Assembly (NCBI GenBank): GCA_009926615.1
Contig: RFOM01000015.1
Coordinates: 1-64,000, forward strand
Direction: 5' to 3'
Source of the DNA: Pseudomonadota bacterium
GTDB taxonomy: Bacteria; Bdellovibrionota_B; Oligoflexia; Silvanigrellales; Silvanigrellaceae
DNA: 64,000 nt
Shown here: one piece after another, positions 1 to 8,173 of the stretch
Numbering within the stretch: the first letter of the stretch is position 1
Layout of the letters: each line of letters opens with the position of its first letter
Position numbers and translations under genes: made by a program
The notes under the pieces: model-generated
The model's database searches: none
Seen by the model: only the letters and a program-made list of their open reading frames with translations
Told to the model about the DNA's origin: nothing

Positions 1-134
1 CGCGAGACATCGGTGACAGCCTCACCCCCGACGATTCCATGAAGGTCGCCGCGCGGTGTCTGCGAGCTCAAAGCCCAAAGCGGGATGCACATAAGAGAAA
101 GACTTAGAACGCGCAGGGCGGACATGTAAGCCAT
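1..134 (-). CDS. Secreted trypsin-like serine protease, N-terminal fragment (cut by window edge)
   Basis: Reading leftward from the ATG at 134 gives 44 codons before the window ends. An SD-like GGAGGAGAG (about 141-149) precedes the ATG. The peptide has a hydrophobic signal-like stretch (residues 7-23) and then HGIVGGEAV. IVGG is the classic mature N-terminus of chymotrypsin-fold (S1) proteases, where the freed Ile inserts into the active-site pocket after propeptide cleavage. The catalytic triad lies outside the window. Two more S1 proteases occur in the window (42281-43519 and 48504-49328), so this is a recurrent family here. The call rests on the signal-like start plus IVGG only; the rest of the gene is unseen. 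Confidence 0.6.
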   Translation of the reverse strand, partial: MAYMSALRVLSLSLMCIPLWALSSQTPRGDLHGIVGGEAVTDVS

Positions 135-265
135 GAACTCTCTCCTCCAAGACCTCCACTGGGCCTTTTCCGAATCATAATTGGAAAATCGAATGGAGAC
201 AGACAAAGTTTGGTCAATCGGCCGACGGGCTGACGGTAGGGAATGCAATTTGTGCAGGGGAGGAG

Positions 266-350
266 TGGTGCGCAGAGAGAGACTCGAACTCTCATGCCTT
301 GCGGCGCTCGCACCTGAAACGAGTGCGTCTACCAATTTCGCCATCTGCGC
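266..350 (-). tRNA. tRNA-Leu (anticodon CAG)
   Basis: On the minus strand the sequence folds as a class II tRNA. The 7-bp acceptor (GCGCAGA with TCTGCGC) is followed by a D arm carrying TTGGTAGACGC. The anticodon stem CTCGT/GCGAG has loop TTCAGGT, so the anticodon is CAG. A variable stem-loop (CGCC-GCAA-GGC) and a T arm with GTTCGAGTC complete the fold. The long variable arm is typical of Leu tRNAs. The discriminator is A, and a CCA end is encoded at 266-268. A promoter-like pair lies just upstream on the same strand (362-390). Confidence 0.95.
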
Positions 351-361
351 ACGGCCTACGT

Positions 362-390
362 GTGGTATGCTAGCAAAATCCGGAAGTCAA
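362..390 (-). promoter_or_regulatory. Putative sigma-70-type promoter for tRNA-Leu
   Basis: On the minus strand TTGACT (385-390) matches the -35 consensus at five of six positions. After a 17-nt spacer comes TACCAC (362-367), a weak -10 element. The predicted transcription start would lie only a few bases before the tRNA 5' end at 350. The -35 element and spacing are good and the -10 is poor, so this is a suggestion. Confidence 0.35.
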
Positions 391-403
391 GGGTGGAGAA
401 CAA

Positions 404-1726
404 ATGACCGCTACACCAGAGCTGGTTTTGGAAATCTTGGTTTTATTGGTATTTACGGCACTCAACGGGCTGTTTGCTGTGGCTGAAATGACCCTCATTT
501 CGTCGGGCAGGACTCAGTCCGACAAACTGTCCGGCGAACAGTCTTCCGGAGCTTTGGCAGGGCTCAGACTCAGCCAGAGGCCCATGGATCTGTTGTCGAC
601 CCTTCAAGTCGGAATGACGTTGCTGACATTGGCTGCCGGTCTTCACACAGGAGCAAATCTGGCTCCGCGTCTCAGAACAGTTCTGCAGAATGCCAACTTG
701 AACGAATCGATAAGTTTAGTCCTCTCTTATTTTATCGTTTTCCTGCTGATTGCAGGATTTGTCGGAATTTTCGGAAATCTCTTGCCCAAGCGTCTTGCCC
801 GCCTCGCTCCTGCGGCACATTCCCTGCACGGATCACGACCGGTTTTGATGTTTGCATTTTTGTTTGAGCCGTTTGAAAAACTTTTATCCAAACTCACAAA
901 CGGACTCTGCACACTTTTTGTTTCGGGAGAGGCCGGAGAACGGATTCAGGCGAGCAATTTCGAAATAAAGTCTTTCCTGCAGGAAAGTGCCAAAACCGGC
1001 GCGTTTGATGCCACGGAACAACGCATGGTTCAGGGAGTCATTGAATTCAGTGAAGCGCGGATCAGTTCGTTTATGACCCGCCGCCCCGAAGTTGTCTGGC
1101 TTGACATCGATGATCCGGCCGAAAAAAACCGCCGAAAAATTATTGATGCACGCCACTCCCATTTTCCGGTCGTCAAAGGCTCTCCCGACAACGTCGTCGG
1201 GGTTATTCACGTCAAAGACATTCTCAGCAGACAACTTTTGGGCCAGCCGTTTGACTTGACCCTGTACCTTGAACAGGCCCTGTATTTACCCGAGAGTGCC
1301 GATGCTTCGCGAAGCGTTGAGCTCTTCAGAAACTCCGCAACCCATTTTGCGTTCGTTGTCGACGAATACGGAAACGTGCAGGGAGTGCTCACTCTGACAG
1401 ATATTCTGCGGGCGATCGTCGGAGACTTCGCAGACACCATGGACGACAAATCGACAACCATTCTCAAACGTCAGGACGGTTCGTGGATCGTCGACGGTCT
1501 GGTCACCGTGCAGGAGCTGCGCGAACGCCTCATGCTTCCGAAACTGCGCGGCGAAGACAGCGGAAATTTTCATACCGTTGCGGGCTTTATCCTCAGTGAA
1601 CTCGGAAAAATTCCCAAAACAGGCGACGCATTTGACTGCGACGATGTCCGTTATGAGGTGATCGACATGGACGGAAACCGCGTCGACAAGGTGCTGATTC
1701 AGTTCCGCCGCAAGGAAGAAATCTGA
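404..1726 (+). CDS. CNNM/CorC (HlyC) family membrane protein
   Basis: A 440-aa inner-membrane protein of the UPF0053 family, members of which are linked to magnesium/cobalt efflux; the old name 'hemolysin' is misleading. Order: an N-terminal DUF21 region with hydrophobic segments at about 8-28, 60-80, 104-128 and 144-160; a CBS-domain pair at about 205-335, with the usual GVIHVKDIL and GVLTLTDIL ends of each CBS motif; and a C-terminal CorC/HlyC domain (about 350-436). Length is normal for the family. GGAG lies five to six bases before the ATG at 404. The gene stands alone, running away from tRNA-Leu and converging on the next gene with only 2 bp between stops. Family membership is clear; the transported ion cannot be told. 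Confidence 0.85.
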   Translation: MTATPELVLEILVLLVFTALNGLFAVAEMTLISSGRTQSDKLSGEQSSGALAGLRLSQRPMDLLSTLQVGMTLLTLAAGLHTGANLAPRLRTVLQNANLNESISLVLSYFIVFLLIAGFVGIFGNLLPKRLARLAPAAHSLHGSRPVLMFAFLFEPFEKLLSKLTNGLCTLFVSGEAGERIQASNFEIKSFLQESAKTGAFDATEQRMVQGVIEFSEARISSFMTRRPEVVWLDIDDPAEKNRRKIIDARHSHFPVVKGSPDNVVGVIHVKDILSRQLLGQPFDLTLYLEQALYLPESADASRSVELFRNSATHFAFVVDEYGNVQGVLTLTDILRAIVGDFADTMDDKSTTILKRQDGSWIVDGLVTVQELRERLMLPKLRGEDSGNFHTVAGFILSELGKIPKTGDAFDCDDVRYEVIDMDGNRVDKVLIQFRRKEEI

Positions 1727-1728
1727 AT

Positions 1729-2586
1729 TCATTCGATGTCGATCACGTCTTCCAAATGAACTCTGAACGCCGGCGGAACAAATGATCGGCTGCGGACTCC
1801 CGCAAAGTCTTTGAATGAGTCGAGACATTCAAACTGATAACTTCCCTCTTCGGAAACTTTAATTGCACGGCAAAGCGAAACTCCGTTGTCGCTGCGGGTC
1901 AGACGCCCCATCCGGTAGCCGATATACTTCGGCGTTGTAATAACCAGCTCATACGTGTTGGCAACTTGCCAGCTCGTTCCCAGACTCACCTGCACCAGCG
2001 TCTTGGGATCAACGACTGTCAAATCAATTGCACCGCCGTTGGAACCGTAAAATTTGAACCGCATTTCATCAACTTTTATTGCCTCGGAAATGAAACCCAC
2101 TTTATCGAGATAATCCTTGCAGATTTCGGGAATCTGACGACGGTAAAAATCGGTGAGTTTGATTGCGTCGAAATATTCGCGTTTGGGGCGTGTGTAGCTG
2201 AAATCAACTCTTTGGGCTTTGTTGAAGGACACTCCGACGGACAGCGGAGAATTGCCCTTGCCCAATGCATCAACCAACCCGACACGCGCGTTGCCGGTCA
2301 CCTGAAACGCACTCGACTTCATCGGCAATTCGGTATTGTCGGTGACGCGGATGTTGGTCGCAGCTCCGGAAATCTGATTCGGAAAACAACTCTCCGGCGG
2401 AGCTATCAGCTGCATTTCATAAGGTTTGCCGCCGACCAGCGTGCCTGTGCCGGCGAACTCCAAAGGAGTTTCGTAGGGAATGAAACCGACATTCAAAATT
2501 TCTGCACGAAGAATTTGTTCGGGATTACCCGAACCGCAGGCAATAACAGACAAAGCACCCAACGGTGCAAGCCACCGGCTGAACAT
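1729..2586 (-). CDS. Predicted lipoprotein of unknown function
   Basis: A 285-aa protein starting at the ATG at 2586, with AAGGAG six bases upstream. The N-terminus is a short signal sequence ending in a lipobox-like SVIAC, so Cys17 would be lipidated and the protein anchored in the envelope. The rest is beta-rich with no motif that I recognise; Cys residues in the central and C-terminal parts might form disulfides. The region upstream on the same strand (2587-2718) is strikingly AT-rich, with A/T runs at 2660-2700 that could act as an UP element, so the gene probably has its own promoter. It is convergent with the CNNM gene. I assign no function beyond an exported lipoprotein. Confidence 0.6.
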   Translation of the reverse strand: MFSRWLAPLGALSVIACGSGNPEQILRAEILNVGFIPYETPLEFAGTGTLVGGKPYEMQLIAPPESCFPNQISGAATNIRVTDNTELPMKSSAFQVTGNARVGLVDALGKGNSPLSVGVSFNKAQRVDFSYTRPKREYFDAIKLTDFYRRQIPEICKDYLDKVGFISEAIKVDEMRFKFYGSNGGAIDLTVVDPKTLVQVSLGTSWQVANTYELVITTPKYIGYRMGRLTRSDNGVSLCRAIKVSEEGSYQFECLDSFKDFAGVRSRSFVPPAFRVHLEDVIDIE

Positions 2587-2718
2587 AACTGACTCCTTCC
2601 TCTAAATATGAAGAAGGCATCGGAATCGGCGCGGCAAAATTTACACCTTTTTTGGAAAGCCGGTTTTTGGAAAAATAAAAAATTATTTTTTTTGATTATT
2701 GAATCCGTAAAATTAGCT

Positions 2719-3405
2719 TCAAAGGCGTCTTATATTCCATCGGACGCTCTTCTCCCGCACGGCAGCACTCAGACGCAATTGATCTAAAAGCCTTTCAACA
2801 ACGAACAATGCGAGTTCTTCAATACTCTGCGGCCTGCTGTAATACGCCGGCATGGCCGGCACAATGACTGCGCCGGCCTGAGCAAGCGTCAGCATATTTT
2901 GAAGATGGATGACGCTCAGCGGAGTTTCGCGCGGACAGATCACCAGAGGTCTTTTTTCTTTCAGCATGACATCTGCGCAGCGCTCCAGAAGGCATGTGCT
3001 CATTCCGTGCGCGATGCGCGCCATTGTGCCCATGCTGCAGGGGGCAACCACCATGTGGGTTGCTCCCTCCGATCCGCTGGCAACGGGCGCATAAAAATCA
3101 TCATTGGAAAACAACCGGAGTTCGGCGAGCATCGCAGCATCAAGCCCGCGGGAGGTTAATGCCCTGCAAACGGCAGGATTCGAATCGAAGCGGGTTTGAA
3201 TTCCGGCGTTCATGACGGCCGAAAGCAAACTGTCCTCAGGCAATTCCGTTGTGACGACTTTGCGGGCCGTATCCGAAGCAACAAGGTAGGTGCGCACACC
3301 GGCCGACAACAGCCGCTCAAGAAGAAGCTCGGCGTAAATGGACCCGCTCGCGCCTGTGACACCCAATACGACTCTTTCTTTGGCCAGTTCAATTGTACCC
3401 GTCAT
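2719..3405 (-). CDS. ubiX: UbiX-type flavin prenyltransferase
   Basis: A 228-aa enzyme that prenylates FMN with dimethylallyl phosphate, making the prenyl-FMN cofactor used by UbiD-type decarboxylases in ubiquinone synthesis. Visible motifs are GVTGASGS (about 14-21, FMN/phosphate binding), APCSMGTMARIAHG (about 120-133), CPRETPLS (about 156-163) and PAMPAYY (about 183-189), in the order of the family. A longer stretch around residues 60-110 makes it larger than the usual 190-200 aa. I chose the ATG at 3405, which has GGAG nine bases upstream; an upstream in-frame start at 3459 adds residues not typical of UbiX. No ubiD partner lies in the window. Confidence 0.88.
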   Translation of the reverse strand: MTGTIELAKERVVLGVTGASGSIYAELLLERLLSAGVRTYLVASDTARKVVTTELPEDSLLSAVMNAGIQTRFDSNPAVCRALTSRGLDAAMLAELRLFSNDDFYAPVASGSEGATHMVVAPCSMGTMARIAHGMSTCLLERCADVMLKEKRPLVICPRETPLSVIHLQNMLTLAQAGAVIVPAMPAYYSRPQSIEELALFVVERLLDQLRLSAAVREKSVRWNIRRL

Positions 3406-3675
3406 GTCCTGTTCTCCGTTTGCAAAAGCGGGTGTCCAACGGAATCCGGCCGGAGACAAGCAAAAAGGGTGAAACTGACCAATGATTCGACACTGTGAAG
3501 CCTCTGATTCCCGTTCTTGTCTTCCGGCATGCCGGATAAACTGGAAAACTCTTCAAAATCATCATAAAAAGCGGCTGCTCCGGTCTGGCACGGTTTTTTC
3601 TAGGCCCGATACGGATCCGGCAGTTTAAGCAGAATAATTTGCTGCAAACCGCCGGCTTGTCCAACGGGGACGACC

Positions 3676-4398
3676 ATGCTGCTTCGAGCCATTCACAACC
3701 TTCCACTTGCATTCACCCTGATTGCGGGCTGTCTGGGAGCTTTTGGCGTACTCGAAGCCCATCGCGAAAAACTCGCCTTTGAGGCTTACACGAAAGCGAT
3801 GAATGCGGTCGAAATTTCTGCTCCTTCGTCAGCTCCGGAGCAGTCTCAGGAATCTGTTGAACTGGCGCTGGAAATGTTCGCCATCCGTCCGCCTGCAACA
3901 GTCGCCGGTCCGAGACTTGACGAAAGTCTGGAGGACCGCGGCTTAACCACCGGCGGACTCATTCTTCCCCACAAAGAAGTCACTGTCGGCCCGACCGCAT
4001 TTACCAGCTGGGCGGTTCTGGGTTCAACCCTCGCCCATGAGCTCGAAGTTCATGTTGAGCAGTCATTTTTCAGAATTGTCGCAACCGACTATCTCATCAG
4101 CATGAGCATGAGTGCCCGAAGGCTGGCCGGCAAGGTTCTTCCCTCGCTCACTCCGAGTGCCAAAGAGTCTTTTGAAAATGACGGCACGTGGAAAGCGGAA
4201 CGGGATGCCTACATGTACGAAATCAGAAACGCCGGCAGATTCGGCTTGACGACGGATGAGCTCAATTCAATCTGGCGGGTCATGGACTACTATTACCCTG
4301 CACGCAAAACCCGCTCCGACAGCTCAAAGCTCAGCGCATCGTCAGAGGCGGGCAGTGCAGAGGACGCGTCCGGAAAAGTCAGCTCTTCGGAGCTGTAA
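3676..4398 (+). CDS. Membrane-anchored protein with HExxxH motif, possible metallopeptidase-like
   Basis: A 240-aa protein with one N-terminal hydrophobic segment (about 8-26), which is a signal anchor or uncleaved signal. The middle has AHELEVHVEQ (about 122-131), an HExxxH arrangement, followed some 50 residues later by AERDAYMYEIRNA. A helix with HE..H plus a downstream acidic E..AY segment is seen in several zinc-peptidase folds, so a degenerate or variant metallopeptidase is possible. The C-terminus is Ser-rich and low complexity. The ATG at 3676 has GGGGA nine bases upstream. The 3' end overlaps the convergent next gene by 20 bp. I do not recognise the family; the peptidase idea is inference from spacing alone. 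Confidence 0.45.
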   Translation: MLLRAIHNLPLAFTLIAGCLGAFGVLEAHREKLAFEAYTKAMNAVEISAPSSAPEQSQESVELALEMFAIRPPATVAGPRLDESLEDRGLTTGGLILPHKEVTVGPTAFTSWAVLGSTLAHELEVHVEQSFFRIVATDYLISMSMSARRLAGKVLPSLTPSAKESFENDGTWKAERDAYMYEIRNAGRFGLTTDELNSIWRVMDYYYPARKTRSDSSKLSASSEAGSAEDASGKVSSSEL

Positions 4399-5026
4399 CG
4401 AGCAATTTCCGGCCGGCCTCGAACAGAATTTCAACTTTGTTCAATCCACCCGGCGCCATGACGAAACCAAGACCGAATGTCTTGTGATTGACAACATCGC
4501 CGACAGCGAGAACGGTTTTGATGTTGTAGTCTTTTGGCACAACCTTGGATGCCTTCAGCGCAGCCCTCTTGTCACTGAACAGCTGTTTGTCTTCGCTGCT
4601 CGCAGAAAGCATGCTCAACGGAAGTATGATACCCGACTTGGAACTTGCCTTGGTATCTGAGTCTTCTTTTGTCTTCTTGGCTTTCGGCTTGGCTTTGGTT
4701 TTTTTCTTTACGGCAGCCTCGCCCAAAAGAGCCTTTCCGCCGGAGTCCAAATCGAGATCCACTTCCTCATCACGTTCCGCCATTGAACTATCTCCCTTTG
4801 AATTGTTTCTGTTTTCATCGACGGCTTTGACGCCCTTAAAGGCGTGTTCCGATTTACACGTGTTGCATTGAACCCGTTCCGGTTTGTCTTTTCCCGAAGT
4901 TGTGACAATCGTGTGCGACAAATTGAGCCGGCATTTTCCGCAGAAGCAGACAACGTCACGTCCGACGAGCGACTGGCTTTTTTTCATGCCTGCCAGAAAC
5001 GAATTGCCCTGCGAAGAAAAACTCAT
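4379..5026 (-). CDS. Zinc-ribbon protein with basic linker and C-terminal tudor/CarD-like domain
   Basis: A 215-aa cytoplasmic protein. The N-terminus has two Cys pairs, CFCGKC (about 25-30) and CNTCKS (about 57-62), forming a likely zinc ribbon. A Lys/Asp-rich linker (about 75-135) follows. The C-terminal 50 residues (VGDVVNHKTFGLGFV...VEILFEAGRKLLV) resemble the small SH3/tudor-like beta barrel seen in CarD-type and similar delta-proteobacterial proteins. That composition suggests a nucleic-acid or RNA polymerase accessory factor, which is inference. I chose the ATG at 5026 with AAAGG upstream; it starts 4 bp after the stop of the barrel-protein gene on the same strand, so the two are probably co-transcribed. 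Confidence 0.55.
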   Translation of the reverse strand: MSFSSQGNSFLAGMKKSQSLVGRDVVCFCGKCRLNLSHTIVTTSGKDKPERVQCNTCKSEHAFKGVKAVDENRNNSKGDSSMAERDEEVDLDLDSGGKALLGEAAVKKKTKAKPKAKKTKEDSDTKASSKSGIILPLSMLSASSEDKQLFSDKRAALKASKVVPKDYNIKTVLAVGDVVNHKTFGLGFVMAPGGLNKVEILFEAGRKLLVTAPKS

Positions 5027-5030
5027 GAAT

Positions 5031-5936
5031 TTACCTTTCGCCAGACACACCGGCAGTAAAAATTGCAATTCCCGCCGTGTGTACCAATTGCGACGACGCT
5101 TGTGATAAACGGGTTACCGAATAGATTAACCGAGCCTGTTGCGACTTCACAACCAAGCCGCCGGCCATCCGATGCCCGCCCGCCTTCGGGTCGTAACCAT
5201 AGCTGACCGCGAAATCAAGAAAATCGCGCGGAAAAACCGTCGCCCCGACCACCATTTCCTTCAGTGAATCGGCTCCGAACAACAAGTCCCCGTTGAAGAG
5301 GAAATATTGTCCGAACTGGAGGCTGACTCCCGCTGCGTGGTCCATCGGGGTGTCGGTCGAATCGTACAAACCGTCCGAGCTCAGTCCCAAAAAGAGTCCC
5401 TGCGCCAATGGATATATCAGACCGGCTCTGACACGCTGACCGTTTTTGGCCGGTGCACGCGGCGCAAACGACTGTCTTTCCTGTCCGTACTGGATGTAGT
5501 CACCTGCCAGACCGACCACCAGTCCGCCCGCGGTAGCCTGAGCAAAGCCCAGTGTAAATCTGCGATCCTGAGCACCGGTTATTTTTTGAGTCTGCCTAAA
5601 TTTAAAGCATGACGCGACTTCCGAGGTCATGGAATCACAAACGCTTGCCTCGGCCTGACGGCTCTTCTGGCCCGTCCAGCCCAAATCGCCGCCCAAAATA
5701 TAGTTCTTTTGCAGCGCAATTCCTGAAGGGTTGTTGTCGACAGCTGAGGCATCATTCACATGGCCGCGTCCGCTGCCGAGGAGAGACGCACTGACACCCA
5801 AATCACGCCACATTTCGGAGGTCTCGCCGGCGGCAAATGCTGCGCCCGCAAAACCGCACAGCCCCAGAGTCACGCCCCGCAAAAATCCGCCGGCATGTAT
5901 GTGCCTTACGGTGAATAACAAATCCGCTAAATTCAT
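5031..5936 (-). CDS. Predicted outer-membrane beta-barrel protein
   Basis: A 301-aa exported protein. The N-terminus carries a signal peptide (hydrophobic core about 18-35, AAFAAGE cleavage region). The mature part alternates Gly-rich beta strands (for example GLVVGLAGDYIQYG, AGLIYPLAQGLFLGL, AVSYGYDPKAGGHRMAGGLVV) in the manner of a porin or FadL/PorV-like barrel. The segment SAVDNNPSGIALQKN near residues 65-79 recalls the 'DASAAxxNPAGL' segment at the N-terminus of FadL/PorV-type proteins. AGGA lies eight bases before the ATG at 5936. It precedes and probably shares a transcript with the zinc-ribbon gene, an odd pairing. The function is probably a channel or surface protein; the substrate is unknown. 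Confidence 0.55.
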   Translation of the reverse strand: MNLADLLFTVRHIHAGGFLRGVTLGLCGFAGAAFAAGETSEMWRDLGVSASLLGSGRGHVNDASAVDNNPSGIALQKNYILGGDLGWTGQKSRQAEASVCDSMTSEVASCFKFRQTQKITGAQDRRFTLGFAQATAGGLVVGLAGDYIQYGQERQSFAPRAPAKNGQRVRAGLIYPLAQGLFLGLSSDGLYDSTDTPMDHAAGVSLQFGQYFLFNGDLLFGADSLKEMVVGATVFPRDFLDFAVSYGYDPKAGGHRMAGGLVVKSQQARLIYSVTRLSQASSQLVHTAGIAIFTAGVSGER

Positions 5937-5990
5937 GAAAAATCCTGCTGACGAAGACTCGGCGCAAGCACATTGCTTTTGCTGAAGATT

Positions 5991-7082
5991 CTAAATCATT
6001 TTGTCTGCCGAGACATCCGACCGCGCCAGAATACTCGCAAGTCCGGCCAGCTTGCGCGTCAGTTCTTCCCTGAAAATTTCGGGCTCAGCCTTCGGGATTT
6101 GCCACTCCAGAACCATTGTTTTGTGCGGAATCAGGCCCCTTTCAACGAGATTCAGGGGGCGGCCGAGATTGACCAGCAAAAAACAACGCGACCACGAGAC
6201 CTGTTCGAACCTTACAATAGGAAATTCACGGGCAGTCCCGAATTCGGCATGATCATCGGTGTAAAAGCTTGCCTCCGGCGCAAATAACCGATCATCGGGG
6301 TTGAACTCGGTCGAAGCGACCGTCAGGTCCACGGAACCGGACAAATCCTTTGAAAGCATTTCGCCGCACAAAGAAGCAACCTGTCCACCCAAGTCATCGG
6401 CCAGAACAACCCGAAGTTTGCGCTTTTTGAGCACTCTGCGTGCCGAACCGTGTGCGGCAAAGTCCGACTGCTCGGCCCAGTTGCAGCAAAGGTCCGCGAT
6501 CTTTTCCAGTTTGGACGCTATCGTAATGAGCTTCAATCCCCGTTCCACGGCTTCCGGATCGCGCGGCGCCGAGAGCACCATATCTTTGGCAATCTGGACA
6601 ATCGCCCTCTGGCACTCGTCGACAGCGTCGTCCAAATCAAAAATTTCCTGAATCCCCGAATGGTCTTCCTCGAACATTGCCGAGTAAGAGCGCGCAAAAA
6701 GATCCTTCACGTGTGTAATCATTTCCTTCAAAAGGCTTCTGCTCTCGGAAAGGTCGGCTGTTGCAAGCTGCCGCGCCAGACTCTCGACAGCGTCGCCCAT
6801 GCGCTCAATGTGGTGCGCGATTTTGGCCGTCGCATAGACCAGTCTCAGCTCCTGAGCCCGCGGCTGCTGGGTTGCAAAAATCTGCAGGACTGCGTCATCA
6901 AGCTCCTGTTCCATGCGGTCGACTTCGCTGTCCAGAGCGACAACCTTTATCAGTGCCTCTGTATTCGGAACATGCAGATGCTGTTCCACAACCAGTAATC
7001 CGGCATGGACCCTGTCGCACATTGTCCTTAAAAGACTCTTCATATTCGATATTTGAAGCTCGAGCGTAGGAATACGGGCCAT
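5991..7082 (-). CDS. phoU: PhoU-like regulator with C-terminal degenerate phosphatase-like domain
   Basis: A 363-aa protein. Residues 1 to about 215 form a PhoU repeat unit of helical bundles (ALDSEVDRMEQELDDAVLQI, AKIAHHIERMGDAVESLAR, VERGLKLITIASKLEKIADLCCNWAEQ), with the E/D-rich metal-binding pattern of PhoU. PhoU restrains the Pst transporter and the PhoR kinase. The C-terminal 140 residues begin with a beta strand (LRVVLADDLGGQVASLCGEML) and run in a pattern like low-molecular-weight tyrosine phosphatase/ArsC domains, but without the CX5R loop, so any such domain would be inactive. I chose the ATG at 7082; the upstream extension lacks similarity. It is divergent from lipA with 71 bp between. 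No pst genes are nearby. Confidence 0.7.
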   Translation of the reverse strand: MARIPTLELQISNMKSLLRTMCDRVHAGLLVVEQHLHVPNTEALIKVVALDSEVDRMEQELDDAVLQIFATQQPRAQELRLVYATAKIAHHIERMGDAVESLARQLATADLSESRSLLKEMITHVKDLFARSYSAMFEEDHSGIQEIFDLDDAVDECQRAIVQIAKDMVLSAPRDPEAVERGLKLITIASKLEKIADLCCNWAEQSDFAAHGSARRVLKKRKLRVVLADDLGGQVASLCGEMLSKDLSGSVDLTVASTEFNPDDRLFAPEASFYTDDHAEFGTAREFPIVRFEQVSWSRCFLLVNLGRPLNLVERGLIPHKTMVLEWQIPKAEPEIFREELTRKLAGLASILARSDVSADKMI

Positions 7083-7153
7083 CGTCGGAAACCTCGTCTT
7101 GCGGGCAAACGGACTGACTGTTAGACAACCCGCTGAAGTTGGAGATGCATAAC

Positions 7154-8173
7154 ATGAGCCTAGAAAACAACCAGCAGGGCGGTCCGCAAAACACTCCGGC
7201 AACCGAAACCCATGCACGCCTTGCAGGACTCAGTGTCAACCCCGAAATCAATCCGCGGACCGGCAAACCGCTCAAGCCGCGCTGGTTGAAATCAGAGCAG
7301 GTCAAAGGCGAAAGGCTTTACGAAATTAAGCGAAATCTGCGCGAAGGCAAACTCTTTACCGTTTGCGAGGAAGCGCGCTGTCCGAATATCTCGGAATGCT
7401 GGAACAGCGGCACTGCGACCTTCATGATTTTGGGTGACACCTGCACACGCGGATGCCGATTCTGTGCCGTCAAAACCGGTAATCCGGCAGGCCTGCTGGA
7501 CCCCGACGAGCCGATGAACACTGCGCTGAACATAAAAAAAATGAACTTGGATTATGCCGTCATTACGATGGTCGACCGTGACGATCTTCCCGACGGCGGC
7601 GCTGCCCACATTGCCAAAACGATTGAGGCCATCCAGACCGAAAATCCCGCGCTGATTCTCGAAATTCTTGCCGGCGACTTTCAAGGCAACCAAGCACCGC
7701 TCAGGGACGTTCTTTATGCGGGACAGGGAGTCGACGTTTTTGCCCACAATCTTGAAACCGTGCGCCGCCTTTCGCCCCGTGTCCGTGATGCACGGGCAAA
7801 ATACGATCAAAGTCTGAAAGTTCTCGAGAATGCAAAAAACCTCAGACCGGCGACGTTCACCAAAAGTGCGATTATGCTCGGGCTTGGCGAAGAACCTGCC
7901 GAAATTGAACAATGCCTGCGTGACATGCGCAATTCCGGAGTCGAAATCGTCACCATCGGTCAATATCTCCAGCCTTCGAACAAGCATTTGACCATCAAGC
8001 GTTTTGTTCATCCCGACGAATTCGCTCACTGGCAAAGCTTTGCAGAGTCCGTCGGCTTCAAGGGTGTTGCTTCAGGGCCGCTTGTGCGCAGCAGTTACAA
8101 GGCTGCCCATCTTTTTCCGGAACGGGCACGGGTCAGGACTCACGCTCGCCAGCCAGTGATACCGCCGGTTTAA
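7154..8173 (+). CDS. lipA: Lipoyl synthase
   Basis: A 339-aa radical-SAM enzyme that inserts two sulfurs into octanoyl groups on E2 and GcvH domains. Both cluster motifs are present: the auxiliary cluster CEEARCPNISEC (Cx4Cx5C) and the radical-SAM CTRGCRFC (CxxxCxxC). Other hallmarks are VITMVDRDDLPDGGAAH, FAHNLETVRRLSPRVRDARAKYDQSL cut short, GLGE, and the C-terminal RSSYKA. I chose the ATG at 7154, nine bases after GGAG; the ATG at 7145 is the alternative. The stop overlaps the start of the acyltransferase gene (TAATG), so lipA is the first gene of a three-gene operon whose other members make LPS. No lipB is visible here. Confidence 0.97.
   Translation: MSLENNQQGGPQNTPATETHARLAGLSVNPEINPRTGKPLKPRWLKSEQVKGERLYEIKRNLREGKLFTVCEEARCPNISECWNSGTATFMILGDTCTRGCRFCAVKTGNPAGLLDPDEPMNTALNIKKMNLDYAVITMVDRDDLPDGGAAHIAKTIEAIQTENPALILEILAGDFQGNQAPLRDVLYAGQGVDVFAHNLETVRRLSPRVRDARAKYDQSLKVLENAKNLRPATFTKSAIMLGLGEEPAEIEQCLRDMRNSGVEIVTIGQYLQPSNKHLTIKRFVHPDEFAHWQSFAESVGFKGVASGPLVRSSYKAAHLFPERARVRTHARQPVIPPV

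Noticed and set aside
181-486. Plus-strand 101-aa frame across the tRNA-Leu region
   Set aside because: It lies antisense through a clear tRNA gene and into the CNNM start, with Cys/Arg-rich composition and no ribosome-binding site.
1966-2592. 208-aa plus-strand frame opposite the lipoprotein gene
   Set aside because: It mirrors the codon pattern of the real minus-strand gene and has no domain or SD.
3389-3712. 107-aa minus-strand frame between ubiX and the HExxxH gene
   Set aside because: Composition is random (many Cys/Arg/Trp) and no SD; the gap holds no convincing gene.
5991-7082. Plus-strand frames opposite phoU (for example 6301-6651, 6450-6998)
   Set aside because: Shadows of the PhoU gene; no SD and no domain.
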